Notes under the pieces: generated by a model
Databases searched by the model: none
Told to the model about the DNA's origin: nothing
The model's input: only the letters and a program-made list of their open reading frames with translations
In this document: positions 35,556-44,214 of the stretch, piece by piece
Layout: every line of letters begins with the position of its first letter
How positions within the stretch are numbered: the stretch's first letter is position 1
Position numbers and translations under genes: made by a program
Assembly: GCA_963676725.1 (NCBI GenBank)
Contig: OY781463.1
Coordinates: 2,418,001 to 2,482,000, forward strand
Length of the DNA: 64,000 bases
Direction of reading: 5' to 3'
DNA from: G963662905 sp963676725
GTDB taxonomy: Bacteria; Bacteroidota; Bacteroidia; Bacteroidales; WRLA01

Positions 35556-36314
35556 TTATGCCAAAACTCCCTTTTTCCTCTCGGATGTATTGCTTTTAAT
35601 CTGCGAATGAATAAACAAACGGCCTTTCTCTGTCCAAACGGTTAACATTGTTGTTCTTGTTTCGCCATTATTGTTATAGGTATAGGTACGGGTTTTGGTG
35701 TAGCCCTGGTTTTGATACTTTTGGTACAATACCCATGTGCCGGATTGTTTGTACTGTATTTGCAAATTACGTAGCCTTAGGTTAAGGCTTGTTGCAGTTA
35801 TACCCAGTTCCTTGGCTATTTGGGTTGTTGTGTATGCACTTTCGCTCTGCAGTACTTTGTCAAAGTAGTTTACTTTGGGCGTGTTTTGTTCTATTACTTT
35901 GCCTTGCAGTTGCAATTGTTCTTCTTTTATGCGTACTTGTTGCTCGGCAATTTCTCGTTTCTTTTGCTCATCAGCCCAATTTTGGACTAATTGCAAAACT
36001 GTATTAGGATTAGAAAAATCAACAGTTTGTGCTTTGGTTTCGAGTTCTTCCCAACGTATAATTAATCTGGCCCTGGCTTCATCGTTAAATTTGGTGGCAA
36101 TGTACAGACACTCTTTTTTATTTAACTCAAATTGTGGCAACCTCCTGCCTGTTGGGTCTTTGTATTCACTAAGCCGAAAATTCGGCTGACCTACTTTTAC
36201 CCATGATTGTTCCATGTTTCGTATTGCATCGAGTACATGCTTGTGCATCTTACCAGTCAGTTCCGCAATTTCACGGCTGGTTATGGTTTGTTTAATGTTT
36301 ACCAACTGATTCAT
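35556..36314 (-). CDS. Phage regulatory protein Rha with KilAC/ANT domain
   Basis: 252 residues. Residues 1-95 match the Rha family (TSREIAELTGKMHKHVLDAI, then FELNKKECLYIATKF and IIRWEELE). Residues about 100-150 are coiled coil. Residues 155-245 form a KilAC/antirepressor domain (YTTTQIAKELGITATSLN, LTVWTEKGRLFIH). Such proteins regulate lysogeny or early phage genes. Its start overlaps the stop of the upstream gene (ATGA). The tmRNA acceptor piece begins within about 15 bases of its stop. Confidence 0.85.
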   Translation of the reverse strand: MNQLVNIKQTITSREIAELTGKMHKHVLDAIRNMEQSWVKVGQPNFRLSEYKDPTGRRLPQFELNKKECLYIATKFNDEARARLIIRWEELETKAQTVDFSNPNTVLQLVQNWADEQKKREIAEQQVRIKEEQLQLQGKVIEQNTPKVNYFDKVLQSESAYTTTQIAKELGITATSLNLRLRNLQIQYKQSGTWVLYQKYQNQGYTKTRTYTYNNNGETRTTMLTVWTEKGRLFIHSQIKSNTSERKKGVLA

Positions 36315-36589
36315 GATACCCTCCTTTCTCTTTCGAGTTTTTCAACTCCAAGAAAGCCTTCAATATCGTTTAGGAAATCCATAAGCCTGCGATAATGAGA
36401 AAGTATCAGGCAGCGATCTTCCTTACTGTAATCGAGGTCTGAGCGCACCCACTCAAAGAAAATCTCTGTTAAAGTGTCACGGAAATCCCCTGCTTCATCG
36501 GGGACATAAATAAATTCTTGAATGATTTTTTTGGCACGGTTCGCGCCATCTGCAGCACTGTTCGTGCCATTGTCCATTTGTTCGTGCAT
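36311..36589 (-). CDS. Small phage-type protein upstream of Rha
   Basis: 92 residues from the ATG at 36589 (MHEQMDNGTNSAADGANRAK); an earlier ATG at 36868 would add a poorly composed tail and is rejected. Helical, acidic centre (FFEWVRSDLDYSKEDRC). No domain recognised. Coupled to the Rha gene by an ATGA overlap. The 36590-36869 stretch holds no clear gene. Confidence 0.55.
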   Translation of the reverse strand: MHEQMDNGTNSAADGANRAKKIIQEFIYVPDEAGDFRDTLTEIFFEWVRSDLDYSKEDRCLILSHYRRLMDFLNDIEGFLGVEKLERERRVS

Positions 36590-36869
36590 GATAAATGAAT
36601 TTGAATTAAATAAAGAGGGCAGGTCACTGCACGAACTCCTAAACAGATGCTTAGAAAGGACTGAGGTACTTTCAACCTTATGCCTGCCCCGTATCTTTGT
36701 TTCAGTCTTGTGTGGGATGTCTGTAACATCTGTAATAATTTTAGAAATTCGTGCACAGCAAACATACAAATAAATTTTCAAAACGAGCAAATAAATTTTT
36801 GTTGTGTTTTCTATTGGCATGATATAGAGGTTTATATGGGGTTTATGTAGTGATAAAAACCGGTTCATC

Positions 36870-37346
36870 TTAAAATATCCCCCAAATTAATTTTGCAGCC
36901 ATTCCCAATACAATGAATCCCACCACATAGGGCCAATAAAGCGCAGAATGCTGAAAACTTGCTGCAATAGGGTTGGCAGGCAGGTTTTGTTGCTCCTCTT
37001 CGTGCAAGCGGTATAGCTCCAGTATTTTATACTTATGCAAGCGGTTTATGCGCTCTATTTCCGCCTCGTGCAAGAGGTTCAGCTTATTTCTTGTTGCCTC
37101 TGCCCCCTTTTGCCAGCCAAAGGCTATTCCCATTTTCAGGGATTCGTACAAATCTTTATACTGCATCGGGAACAGACAAATCAGCACTGTGTCCGGCAAA
37201 GCCTTACCGGAGGCGATTCTTGCCCGGAGGCGGTCAATTGCGTACCTATGGCATATTTGATCGGCCATGGCCTCGCCTTCAAAATTGGTACATACAGCAA
37301 CTTCAATAAAGGCTTTTTCAATCTTTTCTGTGTTAATAATGCACAT
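36870..37346 (-). CDS. Membrane-anchored helical protein (C-terminal span)
   Basis: 158 residues. Residues about 75-125 are a coiled coil rich in Leu, Glu and His (HEAEIERINRLHKYKILELY). The last 23 residues are one membrane span (YWPYVVGFIVLGMAAKLIWG). A tail-anchored early protein; function unknown. It overlaps the upstream small membrane protein gene by 14 bases, so they are co-expressed. Confidence 0.6.
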   Translation of the reverse strand: MCIINTEKIEKAFIEVAVCTNFEGEAMADQICHRYAIDRLRARIASGKALPDTVLICLFPMQYKDLYESLKMGIAFGWQKGAEATRNKLNLLHEAEIERINRLHKYKILELYRLHEEEQQNLPANPIAASFQHSALYWPYVVGFIVLGMAAKLIWGIF

Positions 37347-37497
37347 TGTGTTGGTTTTTTGTGGCGTTTAACATTATGGTGCTGCCGTCTTCATAATCTT
37401 CCGGGTATTCAACGGCATTTTTCATCCAGCCTAAAATAGTTATTACAAAGCCTATTGCAGCTACAATAATAAGAAGCAAAAAAAATAGACTTTTCAT
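37333..37497 (-). CDS. Small single-span membrane protein (54 residues)
   Basis: Starts MKSLFFLLLIIVAAIGFVIT, one membrane span, then a short polar tail (NAVEYPEDYEDGSTIMLNAT). It is the first gene of a leftward unit with a good -7 box at 37516-37523. Confidence 0.55.
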   Translation of the reverse strand: MKSLFFLLLIIVAAIGFVITILGWMKNAVEYPEDYEDGSTIMLNATKNQHNVHY

Positions 37498-37515
37498 ATC
37501 TCATGCCTTTGAATG

Positions 37516-37523
37516 CAAATCTA
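37516..37523 (-). promoter_or_regulatory. -7 box of the leftward early unit
   Basis: TAGATTTG on the minus strand (TAnnTTTG), about 18 bases before the ATG at 37497. The AT-rich 37498-37826 interval separates leftward from rightward early genes and may hold further control sites or an origin; I see no iterons. Confidence 0.55.
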
Positions 37524-37728
37524 TATCCATTTATTTGATTTTCCAAGCTTTTTATATCATTTATTTTAATCTAATATCGCTTTAATTTGCTAATTATTTG
37601 ATTTTATGTATTTTATAGTTGCTTTTTTCTATCTCTTTAAATGTTTTATTTTGTTTGATATAATATCAAAATAAATTTTTATGGCTATATATTCCTGTTA
37701 TTTAAGCATTTATGTATCACAAAAAATA

Positions 37729-37736
37729 TAATTTTG
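37729..37736 (+). promoter_or_regulatory. -7 box of the rightward replication unit
   Basis: TAATTTTG (TAnnTTTG), about 90 bases before the ATG at 37827. No clear -33 TTTG at the standard distance. Confidence 0.4.
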
Positions 37737-37826
37737 CATTAAAATATCTTTTTAATTTGCTTTTTATTGTTCTTTGAATTAATATTGCATCTCGATTTAC
37801 TATTATTCATCAAATTAATTTCAATT

Positions 37827-38156
37827 ATGAGCAGTCAAGCAATCCAAACCCAAAAGGCAAAGAAATCCCGCGCAAAACAGAAAAAACGGGAAAACACACA
37901 GATTAAGAGGCTTTCCCGCTATTTGAACATGCACCGCACGATCAGAACCGTAGACGGTATAGAACTACTGAGTATCAGCAATAGTGCTATGCCCCGACGC
38001 ATTAAAGACATCGAAGACACTGTTAGGCAGATTGAGAAAAATGACAGTTTCTCTATCATCCGCCAGCACGAGCGCTATGAAGCAAAGTTTGGCCAAACAT
38101 GGATTACAAAATACATCCTACCAGAAGGTTTTATGATTCCTGTTGACGACTTTTAG
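37827..38156 (+). CDS. Basic small protein, first gene of the replication unit
   Basis: 109 residues from the ATG at 37827; the longer frame from 37767 begins in the leader and is rejected. The N-terminus is very basic (KAKKSRAKQKKRENTQIKRL), consistent with nucleic-acid binding. The rest is not recognised. Confidence 0.55.
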   Translation: MSSQAIQTQKAKKSRAKQKKRENTQIKRLSRYLNMHRTIRTVDGIELLSISNSAMPRRIKDIEDTVRQIEKNDSFSIIRQHERYEAKFGQTWITKYILPEGFMIPVDDF

Positions 38157-38229
38157 TCGTTAACCTATACGTCTGCACGCAAAGGGCACTTAATTTTATC
38201 TTTTTCTCTTCATTTTCAAACGGAATATT

Positions 38230-38769
38230 ATGGAGCTTCACCCCCAATTTATAAACACGGCAGATTTTTTATGTAGAGTTCAGCCCAGAAAATTTCCACA
38301 GGGCATAGAAGTTGACCTGGCTACAAGCAGAAAACTCAGAAAATTGGCAAAACAATACCAAAGCAAGGGTTTTTTGAAATTTTTCATCGAAATCAATTGC
38401 CGGGCCATAGCCGAACATGGCTATTTTTACGTTTTCAACTACCTGCACCGCAATAATTTAGCCGCTTTTCTCGATATTCCCAGAGAACATATCGAAAAAA
38501 TTGTACATAGCATGGTTAACCATGGTCTTTTTGATAGGGATGCCTTCTATGGCTACGATATTCTGACCAATAAAAATTTGCAGCTAAAATTTCTCAATCG
38601 TTGCCAACTTCAAGGCACAAAAACCACCATCAACCTCTATTCAGACATCTGGTTACTCGAAAAACGCACTGTACCAAGTGTTTCTCCCTACATTTTATAC
38701 TGTCCATTGCCAAAAATCTACGCCCAGCTGTTCAAAAACCAAAAATCCACCTTCGAAACAGTTATTTAA
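38230..38769 (+). CDS. DUF4373-like winged-helix protein, probable replication initiation factor
   Basis: 179 residues. It has the layout of the DUF4373 (Lin1244/Lin1753-like) phage replication domain: a helical N-terminus, then FLDIPREHIEKIVHSMVNHG and LFDRDAFYGYDILTNKNLQL, a typical wing followed by ILTx. It lies upstream of two more winged-helix genes and a DnaB helicase, where initiator and loader proteins are expected. Confidence 0.6.
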   Translation: MELHPQFINTADFLCRVQPRKFPQGIEVDLATSRKLRKLAKQYQSKGFLKFFIEINCRAIAEHGYFYVFNYLHRNNLAAFLDIPREHIEKIVHSMVNHGLFDRDAFYGYDILTNKNLQLKFLNRCQLQGTKTTINLYSDIWLLEKRTVPSVSPYILYCPLPKIYAQLFKNQKSTFETVI

Positions 38770-38790
38770 TCATTTAAAAAACAATTTAGT

Positions 38791-39234
38791 ATGGAAAAAT
38801 CAGCACCAATCTATGAGGAAATTATAATGAACGGATGGTATGTCCGCATCCCTTGCAAAGAAAATGAAATATTGGCGCATATGCCTCCAGCGGCAAGGGA
38901 GCTTTGGCTCTACATTTTGCGAAAAGTGGCACCATATGATACCGAATTTCTAAAAATGGGAACAGGCGAATTTGTGTTGAAAGAAGTTCGAGAGGATTTA
39001 AGGTGGAGTGTTGGCAAAAGAAAGGAATATTATTCTAAAGGGCAGATAATCCGTGCTTTTGCAATGCTAAAAGATGTCGGAATAATAGATTTTAAGCTTG
39101 TGAACGAAAAAGGAATTGTCCAAGGTGATTCTCAGAATAAAGCGCAGGGGTTTGTGAACGATTATATGAAAGGGAAACATTATCGTTTCGTAAGCTTCTT
39201 AAATTATGAGCTTTATAAGTGGGAAAAATCATAA
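38791..39234 (+). CDS. Winged-helix replication-type protein, short paralogue
   Basis: 147 residues. It shares its plan with the next gene (WYVRIPCKENEILAHMPP, AARELWLYILRKVAPYD, LRWSVGKRKEYYSKGQIIRA) and ends after the winged helix. The two look like an ancient duplication; this copy lacks the C-terminal extension. Probable DNA-binding role in replication. Confidence 0.6.
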   Translation: MEKSAPIYEEIIMNGWYVRIPCKENEILAHMPPAARELWLYILRKVAPYDTEFLKMGTGEFVLKEVREDLRWSVGKRKEYYSKGQIIRAFAMLKDVGIIDFKLVNEKGIVQGDSQNKAQGFVNDYMKGKHYRFVSFLNYELYKWEKS

Positions 39235-39281
39235 AAAAGCCTTTTAAAGGACAATAATTTACCATAGAAACAAATATTACA

Positions 39282-40124
39282 ATGGCAAAACCTAATTCAA
39301 GTACAATACACGGATATGTTCTGATCGCCCGGAAGATTGATGATGACAAAATTATGCGGCAACCTCCGGTAGTTCGTGAAGCATGGTTTTACATCCTAAG
39401 AAGAGTAAATTTTAAGGATGGAATGTACAAAAGTGGACAGGGTTTCTTTACAAATGAAAAAATAAGAGAAGCGCTAAGTTGGCATGTGGGAAATCGTAAA
39501 ATGACCTATTCTAAACAGCAGGTTTCCAGAGCTTTAATTAAGCTGGAACAGCTCGAAATGATCAAAAAAGAAAGCGTTACCTTATGCGTTACCAAATCGG
39601 AGGGGGGTAACGTTACCAAATCAGAAAGCCCGAACGTTTCAAGAGGTACACTCATAACTGTTTGTAATTATGCAACTTATCAAGACCCTAAACAATACGA
39701 ACGTTACAAAAATAAAGATAGCGAAAGTTACCTCACAAAAAAGCCGACGGAGACTCCGAACGTTACCGACACATTATACAGAAACAGAATATACAAAGAA
39801 GAGAGAATATTATCTCCCGAAAATGTAACGAATTTTTCCAACATCTCCCTCAACTTTTTCAACCATCCTGAAGCATCAAATATTTCTGAGGAAATCCTAA
39901 AAACAAGATTCAAAAAAATAACCGAGGTTTTCCGTGATTCACAAAGCTACCGGGAAACCATAGCCATGCAGCATAATCTGAGCCAAGAGCGTGTACAGCA
40001 AATCCAAATCAGATTCTTAACAAAAATCAAAGAGACCGATTCGGATAAACTTAAAAGCATTCACGAACTCAAACGCTACTTTGTGAACTACCTCCAGTTT
40101 GAAGCTTCAAAACAAAGAGTTTAA
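39282..40124 (+). CDS. Winged-helix replication initiator-like protein
   Basis: 280 residues. The N-terminal half is a winged helix paralogous to the previous gene (VREAWFYILRRVNFKDG, LSWHVGNRKMTYSKQQVSRA). The middle holds an imperfect VTKSE repeat, probably a linker. The C-terminal 90 residues are helical (FRDSQSYRETIAMQHNLSQE). This two-part build (DNA-binding head, helicase-contacting tail) is common for phage initiators encoded next to DnaB. Confidence 0.6.
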   Translation: MAKPNSSTIHGYVLIARKIDDDKIMRQPPVVREAWFYILRRVNFKDGMYKSGQGFFTNEKIREALSWHVGNRKMTYSKQQVSRALIKLEQLEMIKKESVTLCVTKSEGGNVTKSESPNVSRGTLITVCNYATYQDPKQYERYKNKDSESYLTKKPTETPNVTDTLYRNRIYKEERILSPENVTNFSNISLNFFNHPEASNISEEILKTRFKKITEVFRDSQSYRETIAMQHNLSQERVQQIQIRFLTKIKETDSDKLKSIHELKRYFVNYLQFEASKQRV

Positions 40125-40142
40125 AAGTTACAATTTGAAATT

Positions 40143-41534
40143 ATGGAACTAAATACCAGATTATTAACCGAGAAAAAATTAATTGCAAATCTTCTGGTCG
40201 ATAATGGCGGCTACCTCAAAAATAAATCAAAATTAAACTCCAATCTATTTTGCGATTTATTCCACAAAGCTGTTTTTGAGGAATTTGCAAAGTGTATCAA
40301 AAACGGGAACACTCCCGATTCGTTCACTATTGCCAACAATTTGCCGGAAAATAAGTTCCCTGATGCCCTCGAAAAAATCACAGAAATAGAAATTTCTTGC
40401 GATTATAGCACTGATATTCCGAACCTTATAATAATTCTTGCAACCGAAGAATTTAAAAAAGCGGCAAAAACATTGGCACAAGACCTGCTTTATGGGATAG
40501 CAAACAAAGGCTTAGACAAAAACGGAGTATTCGATATACTCAATAATTTTTTGAAAAACCAAAGCGCTACCGACACTACCCAAGTAACTCACATCAAGGA
40601 AGTTTTATCGGAAATAATGACCGATATTGGCAAGCGTTTAGACCCCAACCATGAGCCGGCTGCGGTGCAAAGCGGCTTTGAACAACTCGATAATTTCACT
40701 TTTGGCCTCCATAATGGCGATCTGATTATCATCGCCGGGGAAACATCCCAAGGTAAAACCTCTTTTGGGCTAAGCATCACAAAAAATGCAGCTTTCCTGA
40801 CTAATAAAAAAATTCTGTTCATAAGCCTCGAAATGAGCGATAAGCAATTAGTAGGCCGCATACTAGGCAGCAAAGCAAATGTCAGTAGCAAGCGTTTACT
40901 GTTTAATCCACTTAGCGAATCGGAATTAGACCGTGTGGAAAAAGTTGTGGATACTGTGGCCAATACGAATATTTTCTTAACCCGCAAATCAGCCCTCAGT
41001 ATCAGCGAAATACTTAGTCTGGTATATTCGCATAAAGCCCAACACGGCCTCGATTTAGTCATTGTCGATTACCTCCAGTTGGTGCGTGGCGGCAAAAATA
41101 TAAACCGCGAACAGGAAGTTGGAGGCATTGCTCGTGAGCTTAAAAACCTTGCCGTAGGTGCAGATATACCCGTTATTGCCCTAAGCCAATTTGCGAGAGA
41201 CAAAGCAAATCCAATGCCTAGCCTCAGTCGTTTGCGCGATAGCGGACAAATTGAAGAAGCTGCAGACCTTGTACTATTGGTTTGGAGACCAGAATTTTAT
41301 AGACTGCCATCAATCGAACTGCAAAACGGCGAAGTATTGCAAAGCAACGGGAAAGGGCATGTGATTGTGGCAAAAGGCCGTAGTTATGGCACAACCGACT
41401 TTGCCGTAGGCTGGGATTGCGAAACAACCACTTTTTTCAATATCGACAATACATTGTTTCGGCCTCAATCCGGTGAAGCAATAAAATCTGGAAATGCTTT
41501 TGACGATCTGAACAACCAAGACACGCCCTATTAA
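40143..41534 (+). CDS. dnaB: DnaB-type replicative helicase
   Basis: 463 residues, normal length. An N-terminal helical domain (residues 5-110) precedes the RecA-like motor: Walker A GETSQGKTS, then ILFISLEMSDKQLVGRI, Walker B LVIVDYLQLVRGG, IALSQFARDK, LRDSGQIEEAADLVLLVWRP and VIVAKGRSYGTTDFAVGWD. It unwinds DNA at the fork. Its presence shows that the element directs its own theta-type replication. It lies directly after the winged-helix initiator genes. Confidence 0.95.
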   Translation: MELNTRLLTEKKLIANLLVDNGGYLKNKSKLNSNLFCDLFHKAVFEEFAKCIKNGNTPDSFTIANNLPENKFPDALEKITEIEISCDYSTDIPNLIIILATEEFKKAAKTLAQDLLYGIANKGLDKNGVFDILNNFLKNQSATDTTQVTHIKEVLSEIMTDIGKRLDPNHEPAAVQSGFEQLDNFTFGLHNGDLIIIAGETSQGKTSFGLSITKNAAFLTNKKILFISLEMSDKQLVGRILGSKANVSSKRLLFNPLSESELDRVEKVVDTVANTNIFLTRKSALSISEILSLVYSHKAQHGLDLVIVDYLQLVRGGKNINREQEVGGIARELKNLAVGADIPVIALSQFARDKANPMPSLSRLRDSGQIEEAADLVLLVWRPEFYRLPSIELQNGEVLQSNGKGHVIVAKGRSYGTTDFAVGWDCETTTFFNIDNTLFRPQSGEAIKSGNAFDDLNNQDTPY

Positions 41535-41537
41535 GCC

Positions 41538-41882
41538 ATGGTCATACTCCGAACCAACGACCCATACAGCCGCAATAGGCTTCTGCTCAATAGTTTTCCT
41601 GATATAAAATTGGGTGAAAGAATGTTAGCAAACGAATTGAACAAACACTACATAATAGCCCTAAAACATGCCCCGGAAAATTTCATTAATAAAAGCCTAA
41701 TAACCTTTAAATCAGATTATAAATACTACTCAACTCTGTTAGCCAAAGCTAAAATTAAACTAAAAAAAATTGAAGCACAACCGAATTTTAGCGACGATTA
41801 CAAAATACAAATGCTCCTATTCATTGCTTTTCTCGAAAAAGAAATTACCTGTCTTGCACAAATCATAAGCACTTTAAAATGA
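41538..41882 (+). CDS. Unrecognised helical protein
   Basis: 114 residues, basic, all-helical (NELNKHYIIALKHAPENFIN, YSTLLAKAKIKLKKIEAQ). Starts three bases after the helicase stop and overlaps the next gene (ATGA). Possibly a replication accessory; no motif to support it. Confidence 0.6.
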   Translation: MVILRTNDPYSRNRLLLNSFPDIKLGERMLANELNKHYIIALKHAPENFINKSLITFKSDYKYYSTLLAKAKIKLKKIEAQPNFSDDYKIQMLLFIAFLEKEITCLAQIISTLK

Positions 41883-42091
41883 AGCACCAAGCAAAAAATA
41901 GACGAAAAGGCTGGATCCTAAAAACACACTTTGCGCAGAAATTAGGGGTTTCCACTCAATCAGTAAGAAAATACATTAACGAAACCATGAACCTGGAATG
42001 GGAACTCAAAAATGCTCTCCCGGACTATAACCCAAGAAACAAATATTGGAGACCCGAAGAAATTGAAATATTAAACCATTTTTTAACATAA
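41879..42091 (+). CDS. Small helix-turn-helix protein
   Basis: 70 residues: HFAQKLGVSTQSVRKYINET is a plain HTH, followed by NKYWRPEEIEILNHFL. Coupled by an ATGA overlap to the gene before. Probably a regulator or DNA-binding accessory of the replication unit. Confidence 0.6.
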   Translation: MKHQAKNRRKGWILKTHFAQKLGVSTQSVRKYINETMNLEWELKNALPDYNPRNKYWRPEEIEILNHFLT

Positions 42092-42097
42092 AATATT

Positions 42098-42550
42098 ATG
42101 GCACAAGAATTTATTTATTTCAAAAATGCCCATACCCTAGAAGAATTGGAACATCTGAAAAAACATTTTATGAAAATGTACCATCCTGATTTAACCACCG
42201 AAAACAAAGAGGAACACGAAATAATTACCAAGGATATTCTTGATGAATACGACCGGGCCAAACTGCACATTCATGAGCTCAGCAAAATGTTCACAAGCAA
42301 ACCGGAAGTGGTTATTGCTGCAAAGGAAATGTCTGCCCTTATCAAAAAATACGGCCTTACTGATAATATTACCAGGCAAATTGAGGTAAAGATCATTAAA
42401 AAGTTAACCTTCATTGCCCCTGCTTATCAGGCTCTTGCTGTGCAGTTTATCAAAACCCAATTAATGCTTCATACCGACAAACTGCCCGTAATACTCCAAA
42501 ACCTCGAATTTTTATTTAGAAAGTGGACGAGCAAAAAAATTGGTGCCTAA
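42098..42550 (+). CDS. J-domain-like (DnaJ-type) protein
   Basis: 150 residues. The N-terminal 60 residues have the order of a J-domain: a helix (LEELEHLKKHFMKMY), the HPD motif (YHPDLTTE), then a helix with DEYDRAK. HPD is the contact that stimulates DnaK. The rest is helical. A virus could use it to bring host DnaK to the replication or capsid assembly complex. Confidence 0.65.
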   Translation: MAQEFIYFKNAHTLEELEHLKKHFMKMYHPDLTTENKEEHEIITKDILDEYDRAKLHIHELSKMFTSKPEVVIAAKEMSALIKKYGLTDNITRQIEVKIIKKLTFIAPAYQALAVQFIKTQLMLHTDKLPVILQNLEFLFRKWTSKKIGA

Positions 42551-42588
42551 TACCCCCGAGCAAATTTTAAACTTAACAAGACCTCAAA

Positions 42589-42909
42589 ATGACAAAACAA
42601 GAATTATTGCAAAACAAAAAACCAGCTAATTCCATAAAACTAAGAACACTGCAAACAGTCTTTTCCAATTTGGATTTAGCTCTGGAAGCTCTACCGGAAT
42701 ATGCTAAAAACACTAAAATCTCTTTGGCTGTATTGGCCATAAACTACGGTTGCCTCGCCACACGCACAGAGTACCGCATTGTGCCACTATCCGATGTAAT
42801 AAACCCAAATGGCGATTCGGTGAAGGGAATTCATAGAATTGAGATAAACCCAAAGGCAGGCTACCGGAAGCTAAAAAAATCAAATCAAAAGCGACTTAAA
42901 AAACATTAA
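42589..42909 (+). CDS. Unrecognised small basic protein
   Basis: 106 residues, soluble, with a basic end (GYRKLKKSNQKRLKKH). It has a typical start after a short spacer from the J-domain gene. No family recognised. Confidence 0.5.
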   Translation: MTKQELLQNKKPANSIKLRTLQTVFSNLDLALEALPEYAKNTKISLAVLAINYGCLATRTEYRIVPLSDVINPNGDSVKGIHRIEINPKAGYRKLKKSNQKRLKKH

Positions 42910-42931
42910 TCAATTAAATTACCAAACCAAA

Positions 42932-43300
42932 ATGCGAACACTCAAAAAACGTTTTCTTAATTCAAAAACAAAAATCTGTTTCGAGCTTGAAGTTGAAACC
43001 AAAATGGTTAATGCTACAAAAATGGCAGCACCATATGGCAAAAGCACTAATGCATGGCTGCGAAACAAAACCACCAAAGCATTTATCGAAAAATTAAAAA
43101 GAGATGTTTTTACTACATCCGATTTTGTGATAATTCGTCGAGGCGGATTTGCTCCAGGTATTTGGTTACAGGAAGAGCTTGCTGTTGAGTTTGCCCGATG
43201 GCTCGATCCCGATTTTGCTATTGAGCTCAATGCCGAACGGATATTTATTGAAAATGTTATTCAAAAACCATGGATCACAACAAAAAAAAACGGTTTATAG
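42932..43300 (+). CDS. KilA-N domain protein
   Basis: 122 residues, almost wholly KilA-N: MVNATKMAAPYGKSTNAWLR, then FVIIRRGGFAPGIWLQEELA and VEFARWLDPDFAIELN. KilA-N proteins bind DNA and are typical of phages and large DNA viruses. It is the last gene before the terminator that closes the replication unit. Confidence 0.85.
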   Translation: MRTLKKRFLNSKTKICFELEVETKMVNATKMAAPYGKSTNAWLRNKTTKAFIEKLKRDVFTTSDFVIIRRGGFAPGIWLQEELAVEFARWLDPDFAIELNAERIFIENVIQKPWITTKKNGL

Positions 43301-43389
43301 TGCTAATTAAGCAATAAACATCATAAAAAACGCTAAAAAACCGCTATTTATTTTCATTAAAAACATTATTTGTAATAATATAGCTAATA

Positions 43390-43423
43390 AAAACCCTAAA
43401 AATTCACGTTTTTAGGGTTTTTT
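43390..43423 (+). terminator. Terminator of the replication unit
   Basis: AAACCCTAAAAA and TTTTTAGGGTTT form a hairpin with loop TTCACG, followed by T. It separates early from late genes. Confidence 0.85.
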
Positions 43424-43532
43424 ATTGCAAAATTGTCCAATTTCACAAAAAACAACATTTTTTTATTCCTGATTTTCAGTATTTTATTTTTCCACCCTTT
43501 ACGTAGTCGTAAACTTTTACTATTGCAGCCCG

Positions 43533-43540
43533 TATATTTG
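43533..43540 (+). promoter_or_regulatory. Late promoter -7 box
   Basis: TATATTTG, a perfect -7 element, about 43 bases before the first virion gene at 43583. It probably drives the late operon, since few other promoter boxes are seen up to 54 kb. Confidence 0.6.
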
Positions 43541-43582
43541 CACTTTATCCGTTAATTAAGCATTTTTTAAGATGAAAAATTA

Positions 43583-44062
43583 ATGAAAGTAAGTACAATT
43601 GTTATCGGAGCAGCAGTTTTAGCTGGTTTGGCACTTATTGCCACAAGCGCAAAAGGAGCAATAAACTTTGTTCGCGATTTGGTTATAAAAACAGGGGAAC
43701 CATACGGCTTTAGCATCAAAGGCGGCCTTTTTGGCAACTTTGAATGCACTTTGCCGGTCGAGCTAATCAACAAAACCCAAAACACGGCAAATGTGTCGAA
43801 CATAATTGTTCGTGCTTATTTGCCCGATGGAACAGAGCTGGTGCGTTCTCCGGTTTCGGGAAGTTATACGATTGCAGCTTTGCAAACCACCACAATTCCG
43901 GTTTTACTGCAAATAAGCATCCAAAATATTGTAGGCATTCTGCCCAATATTGATCCCTTGCAAATATTACAGACAAGCAAAATAGGTGTAAACCTCGATG
44001 TAAAAGTATTTGCAGACGTGGAAGGCGTAACCATTCAGCAGGATTTAAAAATTGAGGTGTAA
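43583..44062 (+). CDS. Virion membrane protein with one N-terminal span
   Basis: 159 residues. Residues 1-22 are a membrane span (STIVIGAAVLAGLALIATSA). The remaining 135 residues are strand-rich, resembling LEA14-like beta sandwiches (PVELINKTQNTANVSNIIVR). It overlaps the next gene by one base (TAATG). It fits a protein of an internal virion membrane; that location is inferred. Confidence 0.6.
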   Translation: MKVSTIVIGAAVLAGLALIATSAKGAINFVRDLVIKTGEPYGFSIKGGLFGNFECTLPVELINKTQNTANVSNIIVRAYLPDGTELVRSPVSGSYTIAALQTTTIPVLLQISIQNIVGILPNIDPLQILQTSKIGVNLDVKVFADVEGVTIQQDLKIEV

Positions 44063-44214
44063 TGTCGGCAAAAACCGAAGCAGCAAATATAAAAGCATTG
44101 CAACGTGCAAGCCTCTACATAGGCATAACAGCCGGTGTCCTGGGCATCATCAACATGATCTATACCTGGAGCAGCCAATACAAGGAAAAGAAACAATTAA
44201 ACAGCCAACAATAA
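44062..44214 (+). CDS. Small single-span membrane protein (50 residues)
   Basis: MSAKTEAANIKALQRASLY, then one span (IGITAGVLGIINMIYTW) and a charged tail. It overlaps both neighbours by one base (TAATG), which supports real translation and shows why the longer frame starting at 44052 is wrong for the next gene. Confidence 0.6.
   Translation: MSAKTEAANIKALQRASLYIGITAGVLGIINMIYTWSSQYKEKKQLNSQQ

Noticed and set aside
44052..44213. Longer N-terminus for the transglutaminase-fold protein
   Set aside because: The extension overlaps a well-formed 50-residue membrane protein in another frame, and TAATG coupling at 44214 gives a natural start.
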